This document shows positions 25,553 through 40,183 of a stretch of DNA of 64,000 nt, piece after piece (position 1 is the stretch's first letter; every line of letters begins with the position of its first letter). Where the stretch lies: NCBI RefSeq assembly GCF_900324465.2, contig NC_046626.1, positions 5,539,459 through 5,603,458 on the forward strand. Direction: 5' to 3'. The notes under the pieces are model-generated. The model saw only the letters and a program-made list of their open reading frames with translations. It searched no databases and was not told the DNA's origin. The stretch is from Anabas testudineus. Its lineage: Eukaryota; Chordata; Actinopteri; Anabantiformes; Anabantidae. The position numbers and the translations under genes were made by a program.

Positions 25553-26110
25553 ACTTTTTATAATAATAATAATAAAATTTATTTATAGAGCACTTTTCTA
25601 AAGATAAGTTACAAAGTGCTTCACAATCAAGATCAACTTGAGCTAGCACTAAGCAAAGAGGAGAGGAAAAACTGCCCCTAGAGGGAGAAACCTCCAGCAG
25701 AACCAGGCTCGAGTTAAACGGCCATCTGCCTTGACCGGTTGGGGTGCAGGAGGAAATAATACAAACAAAACAATAATACAAACACAGCTTACAACAACTA
25801 CAGCATCAGTCCTTAGGAAGACCAGTTCCAACGGAAAGACATTCTAAGTTAATGGGAAGTCTTCCCAAAGAAAGATTTGTCTTAGTTTAAAGAAGATCAC
25901 AAAAGGCTCATTGGTAGAGGTATGTTTTAAGGAGGGATTTAAAAGATGTTACTGAGTCAGCTGATCTTATTTCCTCAGGTAAGTTGTTCCAGAGTTTAGG
26001 GGGCTCTAACTGAAAAAGCTCTTTCACCTCTAGTTGTCATTCTGACATCAGGGACATACAGAAAATTTCTACCAGAGGATCTCAGCTTTAAAAGTTATTA
26101 TTATTATTTT
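25553..26110. repeat. fish-type interspersed repeat, family not assigned
   Basis: The sequence begins with TAATAATAAT followed by TTTATTTATAGAGCACTTTTC. It continues through AGAAACCTCCAGCAGAACCAGG and GGCCATCTGCCTTGACCGG, and ends near CAGAGGATCTCAG and a second ATT-rich run. I know this combination of blocks as a very common dispersed repeat in fish genomes. No transposase or reverse transcriptase is encoded. The minus-strand frame of about 80 codons across it is a by-product, not a gene. Confidence 0.65.
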
Positions 26111-27255
26111 TTTAAATTGTTTGTCTTACCAATAACACACCACTGTTTTGTACTATTGTGAATTTGCACCCTTGTAAAGTTTGTATAATGCAGTAGGTTG
26201 AGAGGCTCCATGTAGGTTTAGACATTTGTTCATAAAAACACAGGAGCTTTAAGTGTTCACCAACTTGTGTGCTACCTCTGCTGATCGGTAGATGGCGCTC
26301 TTTACTTTAAACTGTCCAAACTCATAATTGTGCCAGTGTGCAGTCGGAGTAGTGTTACTTTATATGTGTAACATTTCCTAAATACAACCCTAATTTATTT
26401 ATATTTATCAATATTATGCTAAAAGCTCATTCATATTTTTAATTCTTATTTTTTTTAAATAACGTTGTAACTTCAGAGGATGCGTTTAGTCTGTTCAAAG
26501 GGTGACCGGACAAGGGCGGGGTTATGTTCTTCCTCTCTGTGGGCGGTGCTATCGAGATAACGCTTTTCATAACATGTTGTTGTGGGAGCAGGACGTGGAC
26601 GGCGTTTAATTTACGTTTTAGCATAATCGTTCACCTGCAGCTGGTTTCGAGGTTAAACGGAAAGTAAGGTAAAACCGCTCATCGTCAGCATCTATTCATG
26701 TCTGAGAGCTAACATTAGCCTCCGTTATCTACAACGTTAAAAGGCACCAGCTCAGCCCAGGCCAGAGTTGTAAATAAAAATGATAAAAAATACTGCATTC
26801 AGGTCATACTCTACGGACGGTAGATTGTCCGATTGTTACACCCATTGCTTGTATATGAAAACACATAAAATCACTTAATTCAGTATAGCGGGAGGAGGCT
26901 GGGACTCGGCGTCCATGTTTACGATCGTTGGGGTGTCACGGAGATAAGACAGGACACGTGATGGAGTGCCGATAAAATCATCTTAGGGGATGTCACGGTT
27001 AGATACTTCTATAACTATATATATATACATCAGTCTGTGTCAATTGTGTCTTAATACTTCTCATAACATATAAATATGTATGTATAAATGTGTGTATGTG
27101 TGTGCGTGTAAACCTTACAAATAAAGCTTGAACTATAAATGAATACTATGGTTCTATTACTGATTTATGCATTATTTCCTTGTTTACTGTTTCTAATCTT
27201 TTCATCCTAAATGAATCTAAATGCTAAACAACCTAATTCACTTGTTTTTTTCCAG
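26111..27255. other. selenoj: intergenic DNA, then promoter and non-coding first exon of selenoj
   Basis: No coding sequence. A probable non-coding first exon of selenoj ends at 26,668 with a good donor (AAG then GTAAAA). The start codon lies 11 bases after a pyrimidine-rich tract, directly behind the acceptor ending at 27,255. The region at about 26,500-26,660 has several CpGs and is the likely promoter. Confidence 0.45.
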
Positions 27256-30033
27256 ATGGCTGCAGCTCTGGCTGACAGAGTAATAGGAGCCATTGTAGGT
27301 TCTGCTGTTGCTGATGCAGCAGGTAATATTACAATGTTATGCTCAACTGTTACATCGTGTTTTGTGTTGTCAACATTTTTCTTCCCCCTCTTCCATAACA
27401 CTCCATAAAGCTATAAACGTATAATAAAAGCATAATATTCACTCTTCAGCTCAGCTTCTAGGTGTTTCTCTTGTTTCTTTTCTTAAGATTGTCTTTTTTT
27501 TTTCAAAGCTTCACTAAAACTCAAATATAGTTTTAATCACGTCCTGCCATTTCATCTCAGCTAACTATTTTTGATCAGACTTAAACTGTCTGTTTGACTC
27601 ACTTCCTGCAGCGCAGCCCCTCCACTGGGTGTACGACCTCAACAAGCTTCAGGGGATTCTGGCTCAATATCCGAACCCTGAATTCTGCTCTGAGTCCGCC
27701 AACCCATTTTACAGGAGGAAGACGGGTCAGCAGAGCTGCTACGGAGACCAGGCGTATGTTCTGCTCGAGTCCCTGTCAGAATGTGGAGGTACAGTAGGCT
27801 TCCTTCTTCAGCTTACACAGCTTTAAGAGATTTTCCCCTTTAGTTCCATTTTTTGTTACTTCATACATCTGCTTCAATACTGTTCAAAGAGCAATTTTGT
27901 ACTTTTACTCCAGTACATTTATTAATTAAGTTACTTTTTTAAAATGAGTCCTATTAATAATAAAAAAATACAGTACAGTCACTAGACATTATTGATTGAT
28001 GGTATGAAATTCACAAGCTATCCAGCAGTATGTAAAGTTCAATTCAAATTTGAATTTAAATTATAATTATAACTATGACATTATAAACATATGATCATTA
28101 AAACAGCAGATAAAGTGTTAGTAAACTCAGTCTTAAACAAAAAAGTGATGAACATAACACCTTAATGTTCTAATTAATAATTGATTGCAGAACTTTTACT
28201 AGCAACAGACTATTTGTACACTGTTGTATTGCTACTTTTACTTAAATAAAAGATCTTAGTACACTTTACCACCACTGTTCAAATATATACCCACAAAGAA
28301 AAAAAAATAACCTTGAGTAATGAAAGACAGAGAATAATAATAATAATGAGAATTATTGTTATTGTAGAAATATTTTTCTACTTTCTACAGTTTTTAAGCA
28401 AAATGTTTTGCCATATGTTCATGTCAGGTGCAAACTATCTTGATTGTCTATTATTAAGTGTCAAATGACTTTAAAGCTTGATGTATTCAACCAGGTCTAG
28501 ATGTTGACGATCTGAAGAAGCGCACATTGAAATTCTTTGGGCCAGGATCCGAGTATGACACGCCCGTCAACGATCCTTACAGAGAGAGAGGAGGTAAGTA
28601 AACTGTCCAGCATATGTTTTTGAAGAAGAATGAAAAATAATTTTTGATAAAATGTTGTACGTCTGTTTGCTCAAGGTCCAAGACCTCAGCTGCCCATTGA
28701 GGGGCCGTGGAGACAAGCAAGTTTAAAGAGCTTCCTGAAGAACGTGGATGCGGGCAAAGAAGAGACAGGTGAAATCCCAGTATAAATGCGGTGTTGTAAA
28801 AGTGTCATATGAGTAAGAAAAACATTTCTAACTAAGGCGTTGTGTTCGCTACAGGCTGTGAGGACGACTGTCAGATTGATGGAATAGCCAAACTGGCTCC
28901 GATTGTGGCGTTTTATGCAGGACAGCCTGACATGCTGGAAAAGGTGGAGCAGGCCATCCGTGTCACTCAGAACAATGACGCGTGCGTGGCAGAAACTCTG
29001 GCAGCAGCAAGGTCAGCTTATTCATCCAATACACTGATTCACGTTAACTTTCCTATTTTCATGCTCAGTTAATTATCTCTGGTGACTATAGGTTGTTGCA
29101 TTTTGATAATTTTACAACATGAAGGTTGGAACTTTAAGCTGCCAAGTAAAAATGTTCAGCCGGAAGAGAAATCCTTAAACATAAACATATAAGTTGTACA
29201 TTGACTTATTCCACAGGTTCCTGGAACATTTCATTCTGAATGGTCCTGATCCAAACGTCTTGGACCTGGTGCTGGATCAGCTCAGTGACAAGGACAGAAA
29301 GCAGCCCCAGGACCTGGACAAAGCTGTCATTGGTATGTTCGGGCTTAGAGCTTTGTTGCTTGACTACATTACATTCATGGGTTACAGTGTGTGTAACAAT
29401 TGAAGCATATGGTTTGTTTTCTAAAGACAAGGGAACATGCAAAAATATACATTTAATATGGATCCACATTTATTCGGCTTTAATTTCTGATTTCAGGGCA
29501 CATTCATCAGGTGAAGGAGAATTTATCCACGACTCCTCAGAAGCTTATTCCGTCTGTTTTTCCAAACACTTGAGGTATCCTCCCAAAAGCTATTTTCACT
29601 TCTTTCACTCTCTGGAACTGTGGTCTCTGTGTTTTACAAAACACATTAAGGTGATTAGCTGAAAAATCCTTTCGTGTCATTCACATCTGGTTCTGACGCT
29701 CTTTCAGGTTTGCCAGGTGCGTTCCAAGCAGCGCTGCATGGAGTCCTGACAGCTAAGCAGTATGAGCAGGCTATCAGAGATACTATGAGCTGTGGAGGAT
29801 GCACCTGCAGCCGAGGATCCTTCATTGGAGCATGTCTTGGTGCTCAGGTGTGTGCTAATCTAACATTCATTACATTCAATAACATGCCAATATTGTATGA
29901 TAATTTACAAAACGTGACATTTTAATTCTCCTAGGTTGGATTTGAGGGAATTCCATCTTCCTGGAAGTCCAAAACCCTGCTATATGACTCAGTGTTGGAG
30001 CATGCCAAGAAAATAACCAGACATCACCTATAG
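27256..30033 (+). CDS. selenoj: selenoprotein J (ADP-ribosylglycohydrolase / J1-crystallin-like) with in-frame TGA = Sec
   Basis: SelJ belongs to the ADP-ribosylglycohydrolase fold and is close to jellyfish J1 crystallins; its substrate is not established. Nine coding exons read in frame: 27256-27322, 27612-27788, 28495-28593, 28676-28768, 28855-29011, 29217-29332, 29497-29574, 29708-29847 and 29935-30033, giving 341 residues. One in-frame TGA at 29571-29573 (residue 262) is followed by one base and then the donor. The frame continues perfectly on the other side as GLPGAFQAALHGVL, so the TGA is best read as selenocysteine. Family blocks include VGSAVADAAAQPLHWVYD, CYGDQAYVLLESL and DDCQIDGIAKLAPIVAFYAG. 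Near the C-terminus, GGCTCSRGSFIGACLGAQ stands where typical ADP-ribosylglycohydrolases have a GGDTD metal motif. A SECIS-like hairpin lies in the 3' UTR. Gene finders that treat TGA as a stop would truncate this protein. Confidence 0.9.
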
Positions 30034-30097
30034 CTTCCTGGCAGTGAGGCAGAGTGAGGTGGTTGAGGACATCGTGACAAATTGTTGAGCTTTCACG

Positions 30098-30158
30098 AGA
30101 CAGTGGATGAAGGTTCTTGTTTAAACTGTTGGATGGCAGGAACCAGATGCTTTTGTCT
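30098..30158 (+). promoter_or_regulatory. selenoj: SECIS element in the selenoj 3' UTR
   Basis: The core has ATGA at 30107-30110 and AGAT at 30145-30148, the two sides of the non-Watson-Crick quartet. Between them GGTTCTTG (30112-30119) pairs with CAGGAACC (30137-30144), with one G-U. The apical part holds AAAC at 30123-30126. Below the quartet, AGACA (30098-30102) pairs with TGTCT (30154-30158). This is the ATGA-AA-GA layout of eukaryotic SECIS elements. It starts 65 bases after the stop codon, which fits a 3' UTR position. Confidence 0.85.
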
Positions 30159-30244
30159 TTGTCAAAGTACAACATGTTGGTTCAGATGTACGTATACACA
30201 AATTCTGGCAATAATGTAATACAAATGAAAAAGAAGATTCACAT

Positions 30245-30250
30245 AATAAA
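30245..30250 (+). terminator. selenoj: selenoj poly(A) signal AATAAA
   Basis: A canonical AATAAA lies about 210 bases past the stop codon and downstream of the SECIS hairpin, so the hairpin would be in the mature transcript. Confidence 0.7.
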
Positions 30251-31538
30251 CTAGCTATCTTGTTTTATCTTAGTGTAGTAACCAAAATTCACCTGATCAT
30301 TTTAAATTCAGATAATAATTCAGATCCAAGAGTGATTTCACAACAAAAAGTTACTTTAAATACATTAGAATGAGCTAAGTGAACTGTTTGTATTAGGTAA
30401 AGTAGAAATGTAGTAAAAGTATAGTTAGATTAAGACATTGTAGTTGTGTTTCCACTTCTGTCATGAGGCGAAATACCTCTTAATTTCCTCAGGGTGTATT
30501 TTAGGACACATGTTCAAGATTCAAGATTAAAGAAACTATTAATCCCAGAGGGAGATTGTTGATTGCCTTATTACAGCTGTTCTCAACACAAACAGAAAGA
30601 AAGAGAACCACAACCAGAAAAGATCCACACCAAACAAATACACAATAACATCATAAATACAGAGAACTCAATATATATACAGAATATGTGAGATATATAT
30701 ATAGAGTTCTCTGTATTGATGTTGTTGACTGTTGACACTGTATTTCTCTTACTCTCTTTACATTGTGTATTTATTCGGTTGCCTTTGAGTACTACCTTAG
30801 GTTTGCTGTCTTAGTTAATTAGTGGTAATTTGTTTAATTCTAAATTTATTTAGGAACAAGCAACACACAATCTTAATAGCCTCTCAAATAATAAAGTTCT
30901 ACATTAAATTTTGACACTGGACTCTTACAGGCACCAGAGTTGACTCAAAAGCTGTTCTAAAGTACATTGCATTACATTTGTCTGACAACTTTAGTTACTT
31001 TTTAGGCTTAGTTAACCCAAAATACAATTAAATATTAATTATAATGTATTATTAGGGAATAACTGGCAGTGTACAGCACAAATGTCAATTTAGATCATCA
31101 ATTATGTTTTTAAAAAGCAGGGCTTCGCTGGTGTGTATGCCCGAACATTTACTTTTTACTATTTAGTTTTTTTAAATTATTATTATTACATTTGTATAAG
31201 GGTCAGCCTCTGATGTGAAGAAATTAAATTAATCTTGATGATTTTCCAAAGTAAATTCTCAACAAATAAGGTCCTTGAGTCTGTACATATATTAAAATTG
31301 AAAATGTTAGATATTTGATATTGTTTTGGGGGCAAATATGAAACAGTAGTAGTTCATTTTAAGACTCTACATTTCTAATACCCTTATTGTTTATACCTTC
31401 TTATAATAAATCACTCAACACCAAAAGCTGCGACCCCCAGTTGCACCACATCCACAGCAGCAGATTGTCCTACTGGCGCCACCGTAGTTGTGTCTGACGA
31501 CAGAGTGGTTGGTTAGCGCTTCGGAGTCAAACAGAAAC
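30251..31538. other. intergenic DNA and eif2b5 promoter / 5' UTR
   Basis: No gene was found. At about 30,515-30,560 a stretch with AATCCCAGAGGGAGATTG resembles a dispersed fish repeat. The last 120 bases before 31,539 are GC-richer with CpGs and are the probable eif2b5 promoter and 5' UTR. Confidence 0.5.
30656..30717. repeat. inverted repeat with 14-base perfect arms
   Basis: The arms AATACAGAGAACTC (30656-30669) and GAGTTCTCTGTATT (30704-30717) are perfect reverse complements. They flank an AT-rich spacer of 34 bases that can extend the stem. It sits next to a possible dispersed repeat and may be the end of a fold-back element. Confidence 0.75.
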
Positions 31539-36358
<4,820 letters not shown>

Positions 36359-36468
36359 CGAGGAGCAGAGAGGACAAAGAAGACTGTATAAAGTGAAAGG
36401 ATTAGCTGTGTACAGTTTAAGCTGACCTACATTTATATTATGTAAGGGCTCTGTGCCATCACCATCTA

Positions 36469-36474
36469 AATAAA
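36469..36474 (+). terminator. eif2b5: eif2b5 poly(A) signal AATAAA
   Basis: A canonical AATAAA lies about 110 bases past the eif2b5 stop codon. It falls 470 bases before the stop codon of the convergent MUL1-like gene. Confidence 0.7.
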
Positions 36475-36944
36475 GAAGAAAGACCCTCAGACCTGATGGA
36501 AATGTGTTGAAGTATGCATGTGTTACTGCCTGAAGATGAAGAATGTTTCAAGCTCTTGTTAAAGCTTCAATCAAGAAAGAAGTCCATTTGCCATGACGCA
36601 ACACCCACATCCTATTTAGTCGAATATGCTGCACTCAGTGCATGCTTCAAAGTTAATTCAGCTCTTATCACTGTCTTCTTCTTTTCATGACAGCCTATAG
36701 GCTGTGTGATCAGAGGTCAACCTGAAATGCTGTGGTACTCTTAGCCTGCCAAGGAATATATATGTTAGCAAAGCTCCAATTCCTGGAATTTACATCTAGA
36801 TTCATTAAACAACATACAGTAGAACAGAGTATCATTGGCATTAGGTTACACAAATTGGAGGGTGAGCAATTGTTCAAACAACAACTAGTTCTATAAATTT
36901 AAATGCCAGAAATAAAAGCTAAGGTTGGATCATACTCTTCAAGT

Positions 36945-38023
36945 CTATCTTGATCTGCCGCCTTGTTTTCCAACTGAGTTAAAAAAGACCTCTCCTAGAA
37001 ACAAAGTCCCCATGAGGCCAGTAAAAGCAGTCAGTGACTTCCACATCCTGGCTGAAATCTCGTGTCTGTCCATAAAGCTCCTGTGATCACTGGGCACCAG
37101 GATGTACTTGCGACCATCCTGTGGGGCCTGCAGCCGTATCACCTGGCCTCCCTCCAGCACCACCTCCCCAAACCCAGTCAAGGTGGTCCCCACCCGCAGG
37201 AGCTCTTCTGTCTCCTCCGTCACTATGGGTATTTCGTTACTGAAACACTCCTCAGCACGCCCAACTTTGTTGTAAACCCTCTCCAGGTAGCTCCCAGAGG
37301 CCTCCAGGGGGTTGTGGACCTTCACAAATAAGTCATTGCTGTAGGCTCCAGGGCTAACCAGGCTGAAGGGGACGGAGTTGCTGGTCTCCCTGTATATCAA
37401 TAATTGGCTTTTAAATATATTTCTCAAGGTGCAAGAGTCCCTGGAAGAAGAATCAGACACTTATTACTAGACTAGCAGTTTGATAAGGAGAAATTTTGGT
37501 GTATTATTAAGTTTTATACATATCATACCACATTTTGGCAAAAGAATTTTGCCATAATTCTGTCACTGTTGTCTTCTGAATCACACCAAAGCATCGTGGG
37601 ACAAACTGGCTGGCCAAAGGCTCCCCGTCTGCCTGGACTAGACCTTCAAACACACAACAAAGAAACCTGAAAATATCTCTGGCTGCATTCAGAGCTATAT
37701 ATACTAAGTAGATATTTTTCCAGACACGTCTGTACCTTCCACAGCAACATACTCCAGGCGCTTGTGTGGAGATGCTTGGAGCACTTTCATCAAATGTTGG
37801 TCTGCTTTGAAAATTGGTATTTCCTAAAATGGAGAGGAATAATTATACTCAGTGCAAAACCAGAACTGTAGAGGAAGAGCTGAATGGTATTTAATGGTGC
37901 ACTTGCCTTTAGCTCTTTCAATTCGTTCTTCTTTTCTTGATAAAGTTGATAAAACAGACTAGTTAAACTAAAGCTGGACAAGACACCGATCCAAACCAAC
38001 GGGCTCCCAGGAAAGTCTCCCAT
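36945..38023 (-). CDS. MUL1/GIDE-like membrane protein without RING, copy A
   Basis: Related to MUL1 (MULAN/GIDE), a mitochondrial outer membrane E3 ligase acting in mitochondrial dynamics, NF-kB and antiviral RIG-I signalling. Four minus-strand exons read in frame: 37907-38023, 37736-37823, 37529-37643 and 36945-37440, giving 271 residues. A first membrane segment (PLVWIGVLSSFSLTSLFY) lies at the N-terminus. The GIDE/BAM domain has YVAVEGLVQADGEPL, NSVPFSLVSPGAY and EETEELLRVGTTLTGFGEVVLEGG. A second membrane segment follows MWKSLTAFTGLMGTLFLG. The protein then ends with about eight basic residues, so the C-terminal RING of MUL1 is absent. The first intron starts with GCAAGT, a GC-AG intron. 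It faces eif2b5 tail-to-tail and has a tandem copy 3.2 kb further on. Ligase activity is not expected. Confidence 0.88.
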
Positions 38024-38171
38024 TCTCTCTGTGAACCAAAATAAGAAATAATGTAGAGTCAACACAAGTGAAAACAGTTAACAAATAGTCGACATCCTAT
38101 GTAGGCTATGCGAGGAATAATTAGATAATGTCAAACAAAATGTACCAGCTAAATCTATTAAGCACCACTTC

Positions 38172-38201
38172 GAAAACGAAAGCTGCTTTAGTTTCATTTC
38201 C
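38172..38201 (-). promoter_or_regulatory. interferon-type (ISRE/IRF) motif pair upstream of MUL1-like copy A
   Basis: GAAAACGAAA at 38172-38181 fits the GAAANNGAAA core of interferon-stimulated response elements exactly. AGTTTCATTTCC at 38190-38201 is a near-ISRE word on the opposite strand. Both lie about 150-180 bases upstream of the copy A start codon. Function is inference. Confidence 0.4.
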
Positions 38202-38511
38202 TCATCCCCCAAAACACCCACACAGCTTGTTGTCTTCTGCCTGACGCACATTTACTATTTACTGGACTCATGGGAACTGTGGTCCTGTGTACTGAATGAA
38301 TACTGACACACAGGGCACCATTTAAAAAACATTTAAGACCAGGTAGAGAGAGAAATCAAATGATGTGGAGTGAGATAAATAAAATGTATTGGTCTAAGTC
38401 ATTAATGTTGAACCACTGGTCCAGTCACCAGTAGTTTTTTTTTCCCTTGATGATGACTTTTCTATTAAAACAGACATTGTCTTCAGTCACTCTCGGCTGG
38501 ATTTCACGGAG

Positions 38512-38784
38512 TCAGATGACGTTATTCAGAAGCACCACGTCAACAAGAGCAGTCCTTCCACCTTCATTTAGGCATCTTTCAATTCTACAAAGGAGAAAAA
38601 GCACTTATAAGTATACAGCCTGTAAAAGTCATTTGTAACAAACATTACAGTATTTGCAATATAGTTTACTGTATCTCTAATGTTGTACAGCAAGAAACAA
38701 TTACCTGTCCTCGTCTCTGAATGTCCTGATGATGGTGGCCACAGAGAACCTGCTCAAAACCAAAAGCTGGACTTTCTCCTGCTT
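38512..38784 (-). other. unrecognised coding-like segment between the MUL1-like copies
   Basis: On the minus strand a frame reads EKVQLLVLSRFSVATIIRT and FRDEDR up to a donor at 38,704 (CAG then GTAATT). A matching acceptor at 38,585 (TTTGTAG) continues in frame with IERCLNEGG and ALVDVVLLNNVI, then a stop at 38512-38514. About 54 residues can be read this way. I recognise no family and found no start codon or further exon. It could be the end of a decayed gene or chance. Confidence 0.2.
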
Positions 38785-39164
38785 TTCTAATCGTCATCCC
38801 TTGAACCAGGACATAGTCTACAATAGATGCTCAGATTCCATCAGTGATGTTTGTTCTTGGTCCCTTCCTGCGCTGGCTCGCTGTACGTTTCTCTCCATTG
38901 TAAATGGATGCACGTGTGTCTGTGTCTTTTATTCTGCCTGATTGGTCATGTGTTGAGAGTTGTGTTCACATTTCGGTGGCAGTGTTTCTAACTTTGCACC
39001 ACAAGTGTATCACAATGTGAAATGTGATTAGTGACTGAGTATGTGTTCTAAAGTTTAGCAATAAAGGGTGAATGAGTTTTGCAGTGTACAGTGTTTACGG
39101 TTTGGCTGAAAGAGTGAATTTAGGCCACTGAGAATTTGGTTCAGAGAAAGGGATTTAGTGTTTT

Positions 39165-39285
39165 AGCAGCTGTGAAAAACTGTACGTTTGTGTTTCTCCA
39201 CGAGCTTCTGGCTGAAAGAGGCTGAGGCGTCTTCAGAGGAGGAAAAGCACACGAGAAAGGACAAACAGGACTGTAAAGTTAACAC
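39165..39285 (+). pseudogene. duplicated remnant of the last eif2b5 exon
   Basis: The stretch GAGGCTGAGGCGTCTTCAGA with the following GGAGGAA, and then GGACAAACAGGACTGTA, matches eif2b5 exon 16 and its 3' UTR at about 36,324-36,390. Similarity starts in the preceding intron, at TGTTTCTC. The acceptor is lost and no other eif2b5 exon is nearby. It marks the left end of the tandemly duplicated unit. Confidence 0.75.
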
Positions 39286-40183
39286 AAACTGTTGATTTGA
39301 CCAATTTGCCAAAATGATTTTTTATTAAACTTACATACAGCAATGTTGAGTGGCTGTTTTTTTTCTCTACAAATTCAACAATCAAGTAAAATCATAACGA
39401 TTTCAGAGGTAGAAGATACTGATGCACATTTAATTGTGGTCAATTTGGATTTCATGCGTCCTGTTTTGATTCTAGACTGAAAATTTACTAACCCATTCAT
39501 TTCACCAAGTGATTCAAAGAGCAAAAACAATCACCAAAGTAAAAGCCCGACAGATTTAATACTAAATTACAAACATGAAATGTTCTCTTGATAAAAGTAG
39601 TTCTACTGTGTTTTGGGCTTCCAAAGTTAAGACATCCCATAAAGTGTAAATCCCTGCAGAAATACACTTTCCTGTCACATGTGCTCATAACTCTAAAGAA
39701 TTCAAATCACAACCTATAGGCTTGATGATCAAGGTTTAACCTGACAGCTATTGTACATTAGCCTGGCAAGGAATGTATCTTTCAGGCCCACGGGTTGCAA
39801 TCAGCAACATTCAGCCTATAGGACACTGTAGTTATACCAAAATATTCTTGCTTTCTCTTAATACTCACGTATGCTGGATCGATACTGACAACCTAAAAAC
39901 AAAAAAAGAAAACTCCTGCCCAATGTCCAACACTTGTATTTCCTGGACATCAGCATTCTCTGATGACGATTTGTGTGATTTTTACCTATGAGATATTGAG
40001 GGATTCACGGTTACAAACAGTGAAGTGCATTTATTCTGATGATCCCAAGAGCCCAGTGTGTTGACAAATTTTAAAAACACTATTATAGAAAATACACCAC
40101 TGACTCAGATTTAGTCTAATCACGATCAAGAAATAGCGTTGTTCCCGTCTCCATTTCATAAAATTTCAGATTTCTGTTCTGTT
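39286..40183. other. non-coding part of the duplicated unit
   Basis: No gene. The stretch at about 39,710-39,790 (CCTATAGGCT, then AACCTGA and TAGCCTGGCAAGGAAT) aligns with about 36,690-36,765 between eif2b5 and copy A. This shows that the duplication covers the intergenic spacer as well. Confidence 0.6.

Noticed and set aside
25536-25831. Minus-strand frames of about 60-80 codons near a TAA repeat.
   Set aside because: They lie inside a common fish interspersed repeat and lack a start context or splice partners.
29497-29574. The possibility that the TGA shows selenoj to be a pseudogene or a sequencing error.
   Set aside because: It is the only stop, protein similarity continues on both sides, all splice sites are intact, and a SECIS-like hairpin lies in the 3' UTR.
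36500-36944. Search for a RING exon downstream of MUL1-like copy A, and of copy B before 40,184.
   Set aside because: No C3HC4-like cysteine pattern was seen in any frame on the minus strand; both proteins end soon after the second membrane segment.
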